Shown here piece after piece: positions 53,898 to 64,000 of a DNA stretch of 64,000 nucleotides. This stretch comes from Croceibacterium_B sp963811255 (GTDB lineage: Bacteria > Pseudomonadota > Alphaproteobacteria > Sphingomonadales > Sphingomonadaceae). Below the pieces are notes generated by a model, which saw only the letters and a program-made list of their open reading frames with translations, ran no database searches and was not told the origin of the DNA. The stretch is from the NCBI GenBank assembly GCA_963811255.1, contig CAWEQI010000001.1:682001-746000 (forward strand), read 5' to 3'. The position numbers and the translations under genes were made by a program. Numbering within the stretch: position 1 is the first letter of the stretch; the number at the start of each line of letters is the position of its first letter.

Positions 53898-54809
53898 TTA
53901 TCTCTCCTCGCGGCCGATCCCCCGGTTTTCCAACCATGGCGACGGCATGTGATAGGGCACGTCGATGAACACCGCCTCGACCCCGGCGATCGCCCCATCG
54001 ACGATCTTGAATGCCTCGAGCAGGCAGTACGTGTGCGGAAAGTGGTAGAAGCTTTTCGCCGGCGTGCCGTCGGTCCAGGCGAACTCGACGGTCTTGCCCA
54101 TATGGTCGATGAAGCCGCCGGCGAGCACCAAGCCCTTTGCCTCGTCGACCAGCGGGAAGCGGCGAGCGCGCAGCCGGTCGTCGTAGAAATATTGCCCTTT
54201 TTCAAACTGTTCGCGGCAACCGAACGCGGCGATCGGGTAGTCGGGGAAGGCATCGCCATTGTGAGTGGTCTGCAAGCCGTTTTCAATCCGCTCGCAATCG
54301 TCGGTGAAGTGGGTGAACAGCTTGCCGTCGTTCAATTGCAGCGTGTCGAAGTAGCCGTCGGCTAGCGCGATCATCCGCTCGCGCGGGGTGCGCTGGGCGG
54401 GCGGGACATCGGCGAGCATCAACGGGCGCGGCGTGACGTAGGTATCGATGCTCGGGAAGGGGCTGTTTTCGACCTTGCGGGTGACGATCGCCTCGACCTC
54501 GGCGATTCGTTCGCGCTCGATCTTCAGGCGCAGCGCCACGATCGCCGGATGGCCGTGCTCCTCGATGACGCCGAACCAGGCGACCTGGCCGGTCGCGGGA
54601 TCGGCCATCTTGAGGTCGTAGTCGCGCCGGCCGCTCGCGGTATTCCACGTGCCGTCGCCGATCGCCAGCTGGACGTTGTTTTCGGTAAATGTGACCCGGT
54701 CGGCCCACGGCAGGCGCGAGGGATCGCGTTTGCCCAGCGCCTCGAGATAGGCCTCGGCATGGCCGTAAAGCGCCGCGCGGTCGATTCGCGGCAAGACGTT
54801 CGAATTCAT
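53898..54809 (-). CDS. Two-domain NTF2/SnoaL-like hypothetical protein
   Basis: This is a 303-residue cytosolic protein. Two repeats of an SnoaL/DUF8021-like layout are visible: ALYGHAEAYLEALGKRDPSR (residues ~12-35) and MIALADGYFDTLQLNDGKLF (about 145-170). Each is followed by strand-rich segments. FTENNVQLAIGDGTWNTASG resembles steroid-isomerase-like enzymes. I cannot name a reaction. The start overlaps the quinone-oxidoreductase stop (ATGA) and its stop abuts the LLM gene, so it is an integral part of the operon. Confidence 0.7.
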   Translation of the reverse strand: MNSNVLPRIDRAALYGHAEAYLEALGKRDPSRLPWADRVTFTENNVQLAIGDGTWNTASGRRDYDLKMADPATGQVAWFGVIEEHGHPAIVALRLKIERERIAEVEAIVTRKVENSPFPSIDTYVTPRPLMLADVPPAQRTPRERMIALADGYFDTLQLNDGKLFTHFTDDCERIENGLQTTHNGDAFPDYPIAAFGCREQFEKGQYFYDDRLRARRFPLVDEAKGLVLAGGFIDHMGKTVEFAWTDGTPAKSFYHFPHTYCLLEAFKIVDGAIAGVEAVFIDVPYHMPSPWLENRGIGREER

Positions 54810-55810
54810 TGGGCCTCCAGGTCGAGGACGATCTTGCCGATATGCTCGCCCGACTCCATCCGCCGGTGCGCCGCCGCCGCATCGCGCAAGGCGAACTCGC
54901 TGTCCATCTCCGGGCGTAGCTCGCCAGCCTGCACCAGGGGCCAGACCATCCGGCCAATCTCGTCGGCGAGCGCGGCCTTGAACGCGTCGGAGCGGGCGCG
55001 CAGGGTCGAGCCGGTAATCGTCTGCCGCTTGACCATCAGACCGGCCATGTTGATCGTCGCCTGCGCGCCCCCGAGTACGGCGATGGTCACCAGCCGGCCG
55101 CTGACCGCAAGGCAGGTCAGGTTGCGCTGGGTGTAGTCGCCGGCAACCATGTCGAGGATGAGCTCGGCGCCGTGGCCGCCGGTGAGCGCGTTGACTTGTT
55201 CGACGAAATCGTCGGTCTTGTAATTGATGGCGTGGTCGGCGCCGAGCTCGAGCGCGGCTTCGCATTTGCCGTCGGTGCCGCAGGTGACGATCACCGTCAG
55301 GCCGAACAGCTTGCCGAGCTTGATTGCCATCGAGCCGATGCCGCTGGTGCCGCCGTGGACCAGCAGCGTCTCGCCCTCGCGGGCGTAGCCGCGCTCGAAC
55401 ACGTTGTGCCACACGGTGAACAGCGTCTCGGGCATCGCCGCCGCCTCGGCCAGCGACAGCGCTTCGGGAACCGGCAGGCAATGGCGGGCGTCGGCCACAC
55501 AGTACTCGGCGTAACCGCCGCCGGTCACCAGCGCGCAGACCTTGCGCCCCAGCGACTTGTCCTCGACGTCATCTCCCAACACAACGATTTCGCCGGCGAT
55601 CTCCAGCCCGGGGACGGGCGAGGCGCCTTCCGGCGGCGGATAGCGGCCCAGCCGCTGGAGCACGTCGGGCCGGTTGACCCCGGCAAAGGCGACGCGGACC
55701 AGCACCTGCCCGCGGCCCGGCCGCGGCAGCGCGATCTCCTGCGGCTGGAGCACCTCCGGTCCGCCGGGTGCGGCGATGGTGATCGCGGTCATTCGGTCAG
55801 GCAAATCCAC
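54806..55810 (-). CDS. NAD(P)H-quinone oxidoreductase, PIG3-like (zinc-free MDR)
   Basis: This 334-residue medium-chain dehydrogenase/reductase has the N-terminal GroES fold (MTAITIAAPGGPEVLQPQEI, VRVAFAGVNRPDVLQRLGRY, PPPEGASPVPGLEIAGEI) and the NADPH-binding VHGGTSGIGSMAIKLGKLFG. It also has ATVIVTCG-type strands and TITGSTLRARSDAFKAAL, typical of PIG3-type quinone reductases. No zinc cysteines are present. It could start at 55792 (MTAITIAAPGG). It heads the operon with the NTF2-like, LLM and GST genes. Confidence 0.92.
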   Translation of the reverse strand: MDLPDRMTAITIAAPGGPEVLQPQEIALPRPGRGQVLVRVAFAGVNRPDVLQRLGRYPPPEGASPVPGLEIAGEIVVLGDDVEDKSLGRKVCALVTGGGYAEYCVADARHCLPVPEALSLAEAAAMPETLFTVWHNVFERGYAREGETLLVHGGTSGIGSMAIKLGKLFGLTVIVTCGTDGKCEAALELGADHAINYKTDDFVEQVNALTGGHGAELILDMVAGDYTQRNLTCLAVSGRLVTIAVLGGAQATINMAGLMVKRQTITGSTLRARSDAFKAALADEIGRMVWPLVQAGELRPEMDSEFALRDAAAAHRRMESGEHIGKIVLDLEAQ

Positions 55811-55904
55811 CGCTTTGGCCCCTGTTGCATCATCACCACGTCCACAGCCCTAACGACGGTGCTTATTGACAGCAACCGGCGCGCGTTGCGATGCTTGGCG
55901 AACA

Positions 55905-56111
55905 ATGGACGAGGACGACCTCCCGCGCCCGCGCGGCGACGCCGCCAGCCAGCTGGCGAAAGAGAGCCTCGACACCTATTCGCAGGATGAGCTGACCGCG
56001 CGCATCGCGCAGCTCGAAGCCGAGATTGCCCGGATCAAGGCGCACTATGCCAAGGCGGCCGATCACAGGCAGGCCGCCGACGCGCTGTTCCGACCCCGAG
56101 AGACCGACTGA
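55905..56111 (+). CDS. DUF1192 domain-containing small protein
   Basis: This is a 68-residue protein. The acidic N-terminus DEDDLPRPRGD is followed by the helical DUF1192 core SLDTYSQDELTARIAQLEAE then IARIKAHYAKAADHRQAADA. Members are short alphaproteobacterial coiled-coil proteins of unknown function. It is divergent from the quinone oxidoreductase and about 140 bp before clpA. Confidence 0.87.
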   Translation: MDEDDLPRPRGDAASQLAKESLDTYSQDELTARIAQLEAEIARIKAHYAKAADHRQAADALFRPRETD

Positions 56112-56249
56112 TGGCCCGCGCCCCCTCGCATTCGCTTCGGGGCGCTCCCATATTGCCGGCAGCCGACCACGGCATTCCAGCGCGGTTCATCGCCGCATTG
56201 CCAAAGTCTCAACCATTGGATCGTATCACTACCACCTGGACACTTGATT

Positions 56250-58623
<2,374 letters not shown>

Positions 58624-58665
58624 CTGGCCCTGGAAACTCGGCGGGTTTGCGCTCATTTGTGAGCC

Positions 58666-59670
58666 ATGCCCGCCGATTTCGCATGGATCCGCGCCGAACC
58701 GCACGGCATCCATGTCGCGCCGGCGGATTGCTGGATCGATCCTTCCGAGCCGGTCGCGCGGGCGCTGGTCACGCACGGTCACGCCGATCACGCGCGCGGC
58801 GGGCATGGCGAGACGATCGCCACGCCGGCGACGCTGGCGATCATGGACCTGCGCTACCAGACGCGCGACGGCGCGGCCCCGGTCGAATATGGCGAGAGCG
58901 TCGAGCTCGGCGGCGGGGTCGAGGCGACGTTCATCCCCGCCGGGCACGTGCTCGGCTCGGCGCAGATTCTGCTCGAGCATGCCGGCGAGCGGGTGGTGGT
59001 CACCGGCGATTTCAAGCGGCATGCCGATCCGACCTGCCCCCCTTTCGAGGTAATCCCTTGTGATGTGTTCGTCACCGAGGCGACCTTCGGACTGCCGGTG
59101 TTCTGCCATCCGCCGGTGGCGCAGGAGATCGGCAAGCTGTTGAAAGCGCTCGCCGATCATCCCGATCGCTGCGTCCTCGTCGGCGCCTATGCGCTGGGCA
59201 AGGCGCAGCGGCTGATCGCCGAGCTGCGCGCCGCCGGGCATGGCGAGCCGATCTATCTTCACGGCGCGATGGAGCGGATGTGCCGGCTGTACGAAGATTT
59301 CGGCGTCGATCTCGGGGAGCTGCGACTGGTCGCCGATCATTCGAAAGACCAGATGCGTGGTGCGATCGTGCTGTGCCCGCCCGGCGCGCTCAACGACCGC
59401 TGGAGCCGCCGCCTGCCCGAGCCGATCACCGCGATGGCTTCGGGCTGGATGCGGGTGCGCCAGCGGGCCCGCCAGCGCAACGTCGAGCTGCCGCTGGTCA
59501 TCTCCGACCACGCCGACTGGGGCGAGCTGACCCGCACGATCGAGGAGGTGAACCCGGCCGAGACCTGGATCACCCACGGCCGCGAAGAAGCGCTGCTGCG
59601 CTGGTGCCAGCTCCACCAGCGCCGAGCGCGGGCGCTGGCGCTGGTCGGATATGAGGACGAGGATGATTGA
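58666..59670 (+). CDS. Ligase-associated DNA damage response exonuclease (metallo-beta-lactamase/beta-CASP fold)
   Basis: This 334-residue protein has the MBL metal motif THGHADHARGGHGE (HxHxDH), AGHVLGSAQILLEH and VVVTGDFKRHADPTCPPF. It also has the beta-CASP parts VLVGAYALGKAQRLIAELRA, LVISDHADWGELTRTIEEV and ETWITHGREEALL. This is the exonuclease found with the DNA ligase next to it in a DNA-repair module. It is 201 bases before the ligase, the intervening DNA being a repeat-like hairpin. Confidence 0.92.
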   Translation: MPADFAWIRAEPHGIHVAPADCWIDPSEPVARALVTHGHADHARGGHGETIATPATLAIMDLRYQTRDGAAPVEYGESVELGGGVEATFIPAGHVLGSAQILLEHAGERVVVTGDFKRHADPTCPPFEVIPCDVFVTEATFGLPVFCHPPVAQEIGKLLKALADHPDRCVLVGAYALGKAQRLIAELRAAGHGEPIYLHGAMERMCRLYEDFGVDLGELRLVADHSKDQMRGAIVLCPPGALNDRWSRRLPEPITAMASGWMRVRQRARQRNVELPLVISDHADWGELTRTIEEVNPAETWITHGREEALLRWCQLHQRRARALALVGYEDEDD

Positions 59671-59725
59671 GGGGACAGCGCGCGGTCCGAAGGCGTGCTC
59701 GCGCCGAAGGCGCAGGACAAAGGGC

Positions 59726-59820
59726 TTCGCGCAGAGAGCGCCGAGGAGCCGAGGACGCAGAGACGAAGGTTCTGGTACGGATTCCCTGCGCTCTCTGCTC
59801 CTCTGCGTCCTCTGCGCGAA
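59726..59820. repeat. Imperfect inverted repeat (ttcgcgcagag … ctctgcgcgaa)
   Basis: The 11-bp ends pair perfectly and the 95-bp unit folds further with repeated gagg/gcag blocks on the left and cctc/ctgc blocks on the right. It fills the gap between the exonuclease and ligase genes. It resembles interspersed intergenic palindromes of sphingomonad genomes. Confidence 0.7.
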
Positions 59821-59871
59821 CCAACCATTCCCTGTCTGCGGCGCAGGGAATACGCTCCGATTAATCCGCTG

Positions 59872-61467
59872 ATGGAAGAGTTCGCCGCCCTCGTCGATGC
59901 ATTGGTCTATACCCGCAGCCGCAACGAGAAGCTGCGGCTGATCGCCGAGTACCTGAAGGAGACGCCGGATCCCGAGCGCGGCTGGGCGCTGGCGGCGCTG
60001 ACCGGGGAACTGGGCTTCGCGGCGGTCAAGGGGAGCACGATCTGGGGGCTGATGATGGAGCGCGTCGATCCGGTGCTGTGGACGCTGAGCCGCGATTTCG
60101 TCGGCGACACCGCGGAAACGGCGAGCCTGCTGTGGCCGGAGCCCGAAGGCGACGCCATGGCGCCGCCGAGCGTAAGCGAAACTGTTGAAAAACTTCGGCA
60201 AATGACCCGGATGACTGCCATGTCGGAGCTGCCCCGGCTGCTCGATCGGCTCGATGCGACCGGGCGCTACGCGCTGATCAAGCTGGCGACGGGCGGCATG
60301 CGCATCGGCATATCCGCGCGGCTCGCCAAGACCGCGTTCGCGCAGGCGTTCGACGTCCAACTGGAGGAAGTGGAGGAGTATTGGCACGGGCTGCAGCCGC
60401 CGTATGCGGCGCTGTTCGCCTGGGCCGCCGAGGGCGCGCCGCCGCCGCGGATCGAAGATCAGCCGGTGTTTCGCCCGTTCATGCTCGCGCATTCACTCGA
60501 CGATACCGTGGTGGACCTCGACGACTACGTCGCCGAGTGGAAGTGGGACGGGATCAGGGTGCAAGTGGTCCGCGCCGGCGGCGAGACCCGGCTCTATTCG
60601 CGCACCGGCGACGATATTTCCGGCTCCTTTCCCGAAATTCCCGAGGCGCTGACCTTTCCCGCGGTGCTCGACGGCGAGCTGCTGGTGCGCGGCTCGCATC
60701 AGGGCGGTGAGCAGGGCGGCGCGGCGAGCTTCAACGCGCTGCAGCAGCGGCTCGGGCGCAAGACGGTGAGCGCGAAGATGCTCGCCGAATTCCCGGCGTT
60801 CGTGCGGCTCTACGACGTGCTGATCCTCGAAGGCGAGGACTTGCGCGAGCTGCCGTGGGCCGACCGTCGGGCCGCTCTGGAAGCGCTGATGCCGCGGCTG
60901 CCGCCCGAGCAGTTCGATCTTTCGCCGGTCGTCGAGGCCGATCATTTCGAGCACCTGGCCGAGATCCGCGGCAACGCGCGCGACGCGGCGATCGAGGGGC
61001 TGATGCTCAAGCGGCGCGACAGCCCCTACGTCGCCGGGCGCAAGGCCGGGCTGTGGTACAAGTGGAAGCGCGACCCGCTGCTGGTCGATTGCGTGCTGAT
61101 GTACGCCCAGCGGGGCAACGGCAAGCGCAGCAGCTTCTATTCTGATTACACCTTCGGCTGCTGGGACGGCGATCCGGATGAAGGCGCCGATCTGCTGCCG
61201 GTGGGCAAGGCTTATTTCGGCTTCACCGACGAGGAGCTGAAGGAAATCGACCGATACGTGCGCAACCACACCGTCAACAAGTTCGGCCCGGTGCGCGAGA
61301 CCGACAAGAGCCTGGTGTTCGAGGTGGCGTTCAATTCGGTCCACGCGTCGAAGCGCCACAAGTCGGGTCTCGCCATGCGCTTCCCGCGGATCAGCCGCAT
61401 CCGCTGGGACAAGCCGGCCGAGGAAGCCGACCGGATCGAGGCGCTGCGGGCGCTGGTCCGCGATTGA
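59872..61467 (+). CDS. ATP-dependent DNA ligase (ligase-associated DNA damage response type)
   Basis: This 531-residue ligase has an N-terminal helical DNA-binding domain (about 1-200). The adenylation domain has catalytic Lys in EWKWDGIRVQVV (about residue 224). Further nucleotidyl-transferase motifs are LYSRTGDDISGSFPE, AVLDGELLVRG, RLYDVLILEGEDL, EGLMLKRRDSPYVAG and WYKWKRDPLLVDCVLMY. The OB domain follows. The start is ATG 59872, just before MEEFAALVDALVYTRS. Together with the upstream exonuclease it forms the core of a four-gene repair module; the helicase and PdeM-type nuclease are not present next to it here. Confidence 0.93.
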   Translation: MEEFAALVDALVYTRSRNEKLRLIAEYLKETPDPERGWALAALTGELGFAAVKGSTIWGLMMERVDPVLWTLSRDFVGDTAETASLLWPEPEGDAMAPPSVSETVEKLRQMTRMTAMSELPRLLDRLDATGRYALIKLATGGMRIGISARLAKTAFAQAFDVQLEEVEEYWHGLQPPYAALFAWAAEGAPPPRIEDQPVFRPFMLAHSLDDTVVDLDDYVAEWKWDGIRVQVVRAGGETRLYSRTGDDISGSFPEIPEALTFPAVLDGELLVRGSHQGGEQGGAASFNALQQRLGRKTVSAKMLAEFPAFVRLYDVLILEGEDLRELPWADRRAALEALMPRLPPEQFDLSPVVEADHFEHLAEIRGNARDAAIEGLMLKRRDSPYVAGRKAGLWYKWKRDPLLVDCVLMYAQRGNGKRSSFYSDYTFGCWDGDPDEGADLLPVGKAYFGFTDEELKEIDRYVRNHTVNKFGPVRETDKSLVFEVAFNSVHASKRHKSGLAMRFPRISRIRWDKPAEEADRIEALRALVRD

Positions 61468-61522
61468 CCGCCGGCACCGCGGGGATATTGTTGGGTCCGG
61501 TTGCAGCGGGTCGGGGAGAGGC

Positions 61523-62320
61523 GTGGTGCGAAGCTCGAAAGCGGCGCTTGCGCTGGTCTCCATCGGCGGTCTCCTCCTGGCTTCCGCGCCGGCACAGGCG
61601 GCCGACGAGGAAATCCAGGTCTACATGGACGAGCTCAACGGACCGGGCGAGGTCGGCCTCGACGTGCATGTGAACGACGTGCTCGAGGGCGACGGCACGC
61701 CCGACTACCCGGGCGCGGAATCCTCGCTCCACCGCTGGCGGATCACGCCCGAGTGGTCGCTCGGGCTCGGCGGGGGTTTCGAACTGGGCGCCTACCTGCC
61801 GCTGACGACAATCGCCAGCGACGGCGTGTTCCGCGTCGACGGGGCCAAGATACGCATCAAGTGGCTCGCGCCGCATAAGGACACGGGCTTTTACTGGGGC
61901 ACCAACCTGGAAATCGGCCGCGTTTCCCACCGCGTCGACGAGAATCCGTGGAACGGAGAACTCAAGGCGATCGCCGGGTGGCGCAACGAGCGCTGGGTGC
62001 TGGCGGCCAATGGCAACTTCGATTTCGTCATCTCGGGCCCAGTGCATGCGCCGGCCGCGTTCCAGCTGGCGACCAAGGTGGGTTACAAGGTCACGCCCAG
62101 GCTGATGCTCGGCCTCGAAAGCTACAACGGTCTGGGAGGGTTCGATTCCTTCGGCGTCAACCACCAGGAGCACACGACTTTCCTCGCCGCCGACTTTTCG
62201 CTCGGCACGTGGGACTTCAATGCCGGGATCGGCAAAGGCTATGGCACCAGCGCCGACAGCACGATTGCCAAGGCCGTGATCAGCGTGCCGATCTGGCCGG
62301 CGCTCACGACAACTGGATGA
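61523..62320 (+). CDS. Outer-membrane beta-barrel-like secreted protein
   Basis: This 265-residue protein has a signal peptide ending PAQAADEE. The mature part is made of amphipathic strands with alternating aromatic residues: LHRWRITPEWSLGLGGGFEL, GAYLPLTTIASDGVFRVDGA, FQLATKVGYKVTPRLMLGLE, HTTFLAADFSLGTWDFNAGI. It lacks a terminal aromatic beta-signal, as it ends WPALTTTG. It begins with GTG (61523), after a ggggagag site; a second GTG follows. No family name is given. Confidence 0.72.
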   Translation: MVRSSKAALALVSIGGLLLASAPAQAADEEIQVYMDELNGPGEVGLDVHVNDVLEGDGTPDYPGAESSLHRWRITPEWSLGLGGGFELGAYLPLTTIASDGVFRVDGAKIRIKWLAPHKDTGFYWGTNLEIGRVSHRVDENPWNGELKAIAGWRNERWVLAANGNFDFVISGPVHAPAAFQLATKVGYKVTPRLMLGLESYNGLGGFDSFGVNHQEHTTFLAADFSLGTWDFNAGIGKGYGTSADSTIAKAVISVPIWPALTTTG

Positions 62321-62582
62321 GCTTCGAGCGGGCAGTTGCGCCGCGCAACAAGCGAAGCCGTGACGTCGCCACCCCCAGCGCCTGGGCGAGCAGCGCCAGG
62401 ACCGCGTCATTGGCCGCGCCGTCCTGCGGCTTGGCGCGAACCTTCACCAGCAGGCCGTCGTCGCCGATCTCGATCGTTTCGCTGCGGGCGCCGGGCGTGA
62501 CCCGCAGCGCCAGGCGGCCCTCGCCGTCGGCCAGCGCGCGGATCGCGGCGGCAGGAGGCAGTTCAGCTTTCGGCCTGGCCAC
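62304..62582 (-). CDS. DUF167 (YggU-like) domain protein
   Basis: This 92-residue protein has family text RLALRVTPGARSETIEIGDD followed by GLLVKVRAKPQDGAANDAV, then LLAQALGVATSRLRLLRGAT. YggU-like proteins have a small alpha/beta fold, function unknown. It overlaps the 3' end of the outer-membrane gene on the other strand by 17 bases and the end of the carbonic-anhydrase-like gene by 20 bases, so it is the last gene of a minus-strand run. Confidence 0.9.
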   Translation of the reverse strand: MARPKAELPPAAAIRALADGEGRLALRVTPGARSETIEIGDDGLLVKVRAKPQDGAANDAVLALLAQALGVATSRLRLLRGATARSKLIQLS

Positions 62583-63138
62583 GCAGCATCGCCATGTGCC
62601 GCTCGGCGAGGCGGCAGTAGCGCTCGGTCTGGAAGCGGACCTTCTCGACTTGCGCCTCGTCCTGCATCCGAAGGAACCTGGCCGGCCGGCCGACCCAAAT
62701 TTCGCGCGGCGGGATGTGCTTGCCGGGGCTCAGCAGCGCGCCCGCGGCGAGCATGGCGCCTTCGCCGATCCGGCCATCGTCCATCGCCACCGCGCCCATG
62801 CCGACGAACGCGCGGTCCTCCAGCGTGCAACCGTGGACTACCGCCATGTGGCCGATCACGGAGTCCTCGCCGACGATCGTCGGGCAGCCGTCGGTGTCCG
62901 GCCGCGGGCCTTCGACGTGGAAGACGCTGCCGTCCTGCACGTTCGAGCGCGCGCCGACGACGATCCGGTGAATGTCGCCGCGCAGCACGCAGTTGTACCA
63001 GACGCTCGCCTGCGGCCCGATCGCAACGTCGCCGATGATCCGCGCGCCGGGGGCGACGAACGCGGTTTCGTCGATCTGCGGCGTCTTGCCCTCGAACGCC
63101 AGGATTGTCGCCCACGGGAAGCGCTCGGCGGGAGTCAC
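62563..63138 (-). CDS. Gamma-carbonic anhydrase family protein (left-handed beta-helix)
   Basis: This 191-residue protein starts with GTG (VTPAERFPWATILAFEGKTP). Hexapeptide repeats form a left-handed beta-helix: FVAPGARIIGDVAIGPQASV, RIVVGARSNVQDGSVFHVEG, SVIGHMAVVHGCTLEDRAFV, LAAGALLSPGKHIPPREIWV. The zinc-site histidines are present in VFHVEG and IGHMAVVHGC. The product may bind metal or have carbonic-anhydrase activity. The start overlaps the stop of the GNAT gene (GTGA). Confidence 0.9.
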   Translation of the reverse strand: MTPAERFPWATILAFEGKTPQIDETAFVAPGARIIGDVAIGPQASVWYNCVLRGDIHRIVVGARSNVQDGSVFHVEGPRPDTDGCPTIVGEDSVIGHMAVVHGCTLEDRAFVGMGAVAMDDGRIGEGAMLAAGALLSPGKHIPPREIWVGRPARFLRMQDEAQVEKVRFQTERYCRLAERHMAMLRGQAES

Positions 63139-63680
63139 GGCTGAAGCTCCTGGCAATAGACCACGTGCCGCGCGAGCGGCGACGAAGGCTCGATCTGCGG
63201 ATGATCGAAATCGAATTCGGGCCGGTGGGTCAGGCCGAGCTTTTCCATCAGGCCCCTGCTCGGCGCGTTGACCGCGGCCGTCATCGAGACGATCCGCGCC
63301 ATGGTCCCCTTGCGGCCGATCCACTCGAGGCAAGCGGAGGCCGCTTCGAAAGCAAGGCCGCGCCGCCACCAGGCACGGGCGAGGCGCCAGCCGATCTCGA
63401 GTTCGCCCTTGATCGGAGATTCGACCGTGACGGTCTGAAAGCCCGTGAAGCCGACGAACGCCCGGCCGTCCTTCTCTTGAAGCGCGAACAGGCCGAACCC
63501 GTACTGCTCGAAATGCGCGGCTATCCGATCCACGGACGCGTCGCTCTGCTCACGCGACTGAACAGTCGGGAAATAGCGCATCACTTCGGCATCGGCGTTC
63601 ATCGCAGCGAACGGGGCGCGGTCGCTGTCGCGCCAGTCGCGCAGGATCAGACGCTCGGTTTCGAGGCGGAAGCTCGCCAT
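63135..63680 (-). CDS. GNAT family N-acetyltransferase (RimJ-like)
   Basis: This is a ~181-residue acetyltransferase. The N-terminus FRLETERLILRDWRDSDRAP is the RimJ/RimL pattern. The acetyl-CoA site lies in IGWRLARAWWRRGLAFEAAS, then LEWIGRKGTMARIVSMTAAV, NAPSRGLMEKLGLTHR. The start is ATG 63680, whose A is shared with the preceding gene's TGA region (ATGA). Substrate unknown. Confidence 0.9.
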   Translation of the reverse strand: MASFRLETERLILRDWRDSDRAPFAAMNADAEVMRYFPTVQSREQSDASVDRIAAHFEQYGFGLFALQEKDGRAFVGFTGFQTVTVESPIKGELEIGWRLARAWWRRGLAFEAASACLEWIGRKGTMARIVSMTAAVNAPSRGLMEKLGLTHRPEFDFDHPQIEPSSPLARHVVYCQELQP

Positions 63681-64000
63681 CAGGCCGCCTCCCGCTCGCG
63701 GATTCCCTGCCACTCCGCGCGATCGATCGAGTACACGATCAGCGTCTTGTCGGGCAGGAAATCGGGGCACCTGAAATCGAGGTCTTCGCGCCGCCGCATC
63801 CCGAGCCGTTCCATCAACCCCCAGCTCGCGGTATTCTCGGCGATGGTCAGGGCAATGATATTCGGCGCGGCGAACTGCTCGAAGCCGGCATCGAGCGAAG
63901 CGATCGCCGCTTCCCTGGCATAACCTTTTCCCCAGGCGTCCTCGCGCAGGCGCCAGCCGACTTCGAAATCGCCCATTGGCCCGCCCGCCATGTTCGCCCG
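63680..64000 (-). CDS. GNAT family N-acetyltransferase (partial, C-terminal part)
   Basis: This is the last ~106 residues of a second GNAT protein whose start lies beyond the window. Visible are GDFEVGWRLREDAWGKGYAR (acetyl-CoA loop), EAAIASLDAGFEQFAAPNII and AENTASWGLMERLGMRRRED. It is a tandem paralogue of the next gene, coupled by ATGA, and heads the minus-strand run GNAT-GNAT-gammaCA-DUF167 as far as visible. Confidence 0.9.
   Translation of the reverse strand, partial: RANMAGGPMGDFEVGWRLREDAWGKGYAREAAIASLDAGFEQFAAPNIIALTIAENTASWGLMERLGMRRREDLDFRCPDFLPDKTLIVYSIDRAEWQGIREREAA

Overview
The window is GC-rich DNA from an alphaproteobacterium, most probably of the order Sphingomonadales. This rests on SciP (DUF1153) and TrcR (DUF1013) cell-cycle regulators, DUF1192, bactofilin, COQ7, the ligase-associated exonuclease/ligase pair, and an exopolysaccharide locus with wza/wzc-type genes and WecB/WecC. 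No rRNA, tRNA or CRISPR array was recognised.

Layout. 1-13 kb is a housekeeping segment: an RND efflux pair (partial), a GlsB-like protein, sciP, mnmA, a DUF2254 protein, a serine hydrolase, the pdxH-CDF-phzF operon, a J-domain protein, yihY and fabI. 13-40 kb is an accessory, mosaic segment holding a polysaccharide locus. In order it has: a CapD/FlaA1 dehydratase; decayed IS3/IS5-like and IS630 remnants; a secreted TIM-barrel-like protein; a GT4 glycosyltransferase; a wrecked Wzx flippase; a wrecked sulfotransferase; a DegT aminotransferase; a short phosphoglycosyl transferase; a Wzy-like protein on the minus strand; a minus-strand cysH-sqdB pair (sulfite-producing reductase plus UDP-sulfoquinovose synthase); an O-antigen ligase/polymerase-like gene; wza; wzc with fused tyrosine kinase; a TPR-like secreted protein; a UDP-GlcA 4-epimerase; and wecC-wecB. 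40-64 kb returns to core genes: coq7, dsbB, ctpA, envC, rlmH, rsfS, nadD, aldo/keto reductase, proA; M23 peptidase plus bactofilin; TrcR; a GT4/LpxH-like pair; a tight quinone oxidoreductase/NTF2-like/LLM/GST operon; clpA; exonuclease plus ATP-dependent DNA ligase; an outer-membrane protein; and DUF167, gamma-carbonic anhydrase and GNAT genes.

The most interesting unit is the sulfur chemistry inside the polysaccharide locus. A CysH-type APS/PAPS reductase (makes sulfite) lies 21 bases after SqdB/SQD1 (uses sulfite plus UDP-glucose to make UDP-sulfoquinovose). A PAPS-type sulfotransferase lies in the same locus on the other strand. Together they suggest a surface glycan carrying sulfonate and/or sulfate groups. 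CapD + DegT + short PGT additionally resembles a PglF-PglE-PglC route to an amino-deoxy primer sugar, and wecB/wecC would supply ManNAcA.

A strong caveat runs through the window. More than twenty genes, including normally essential ones (fabI, mnmA, wecB, clpA), carry single indels, many in short G/C runs. This looks like consensus error in a draft or metagenomic assembly. In 20-31 kb the density of lesions is much higher and includes at least one radical substitution, so genuine decay cannot be excluded there. Spans below are for the whole gene across such indels.
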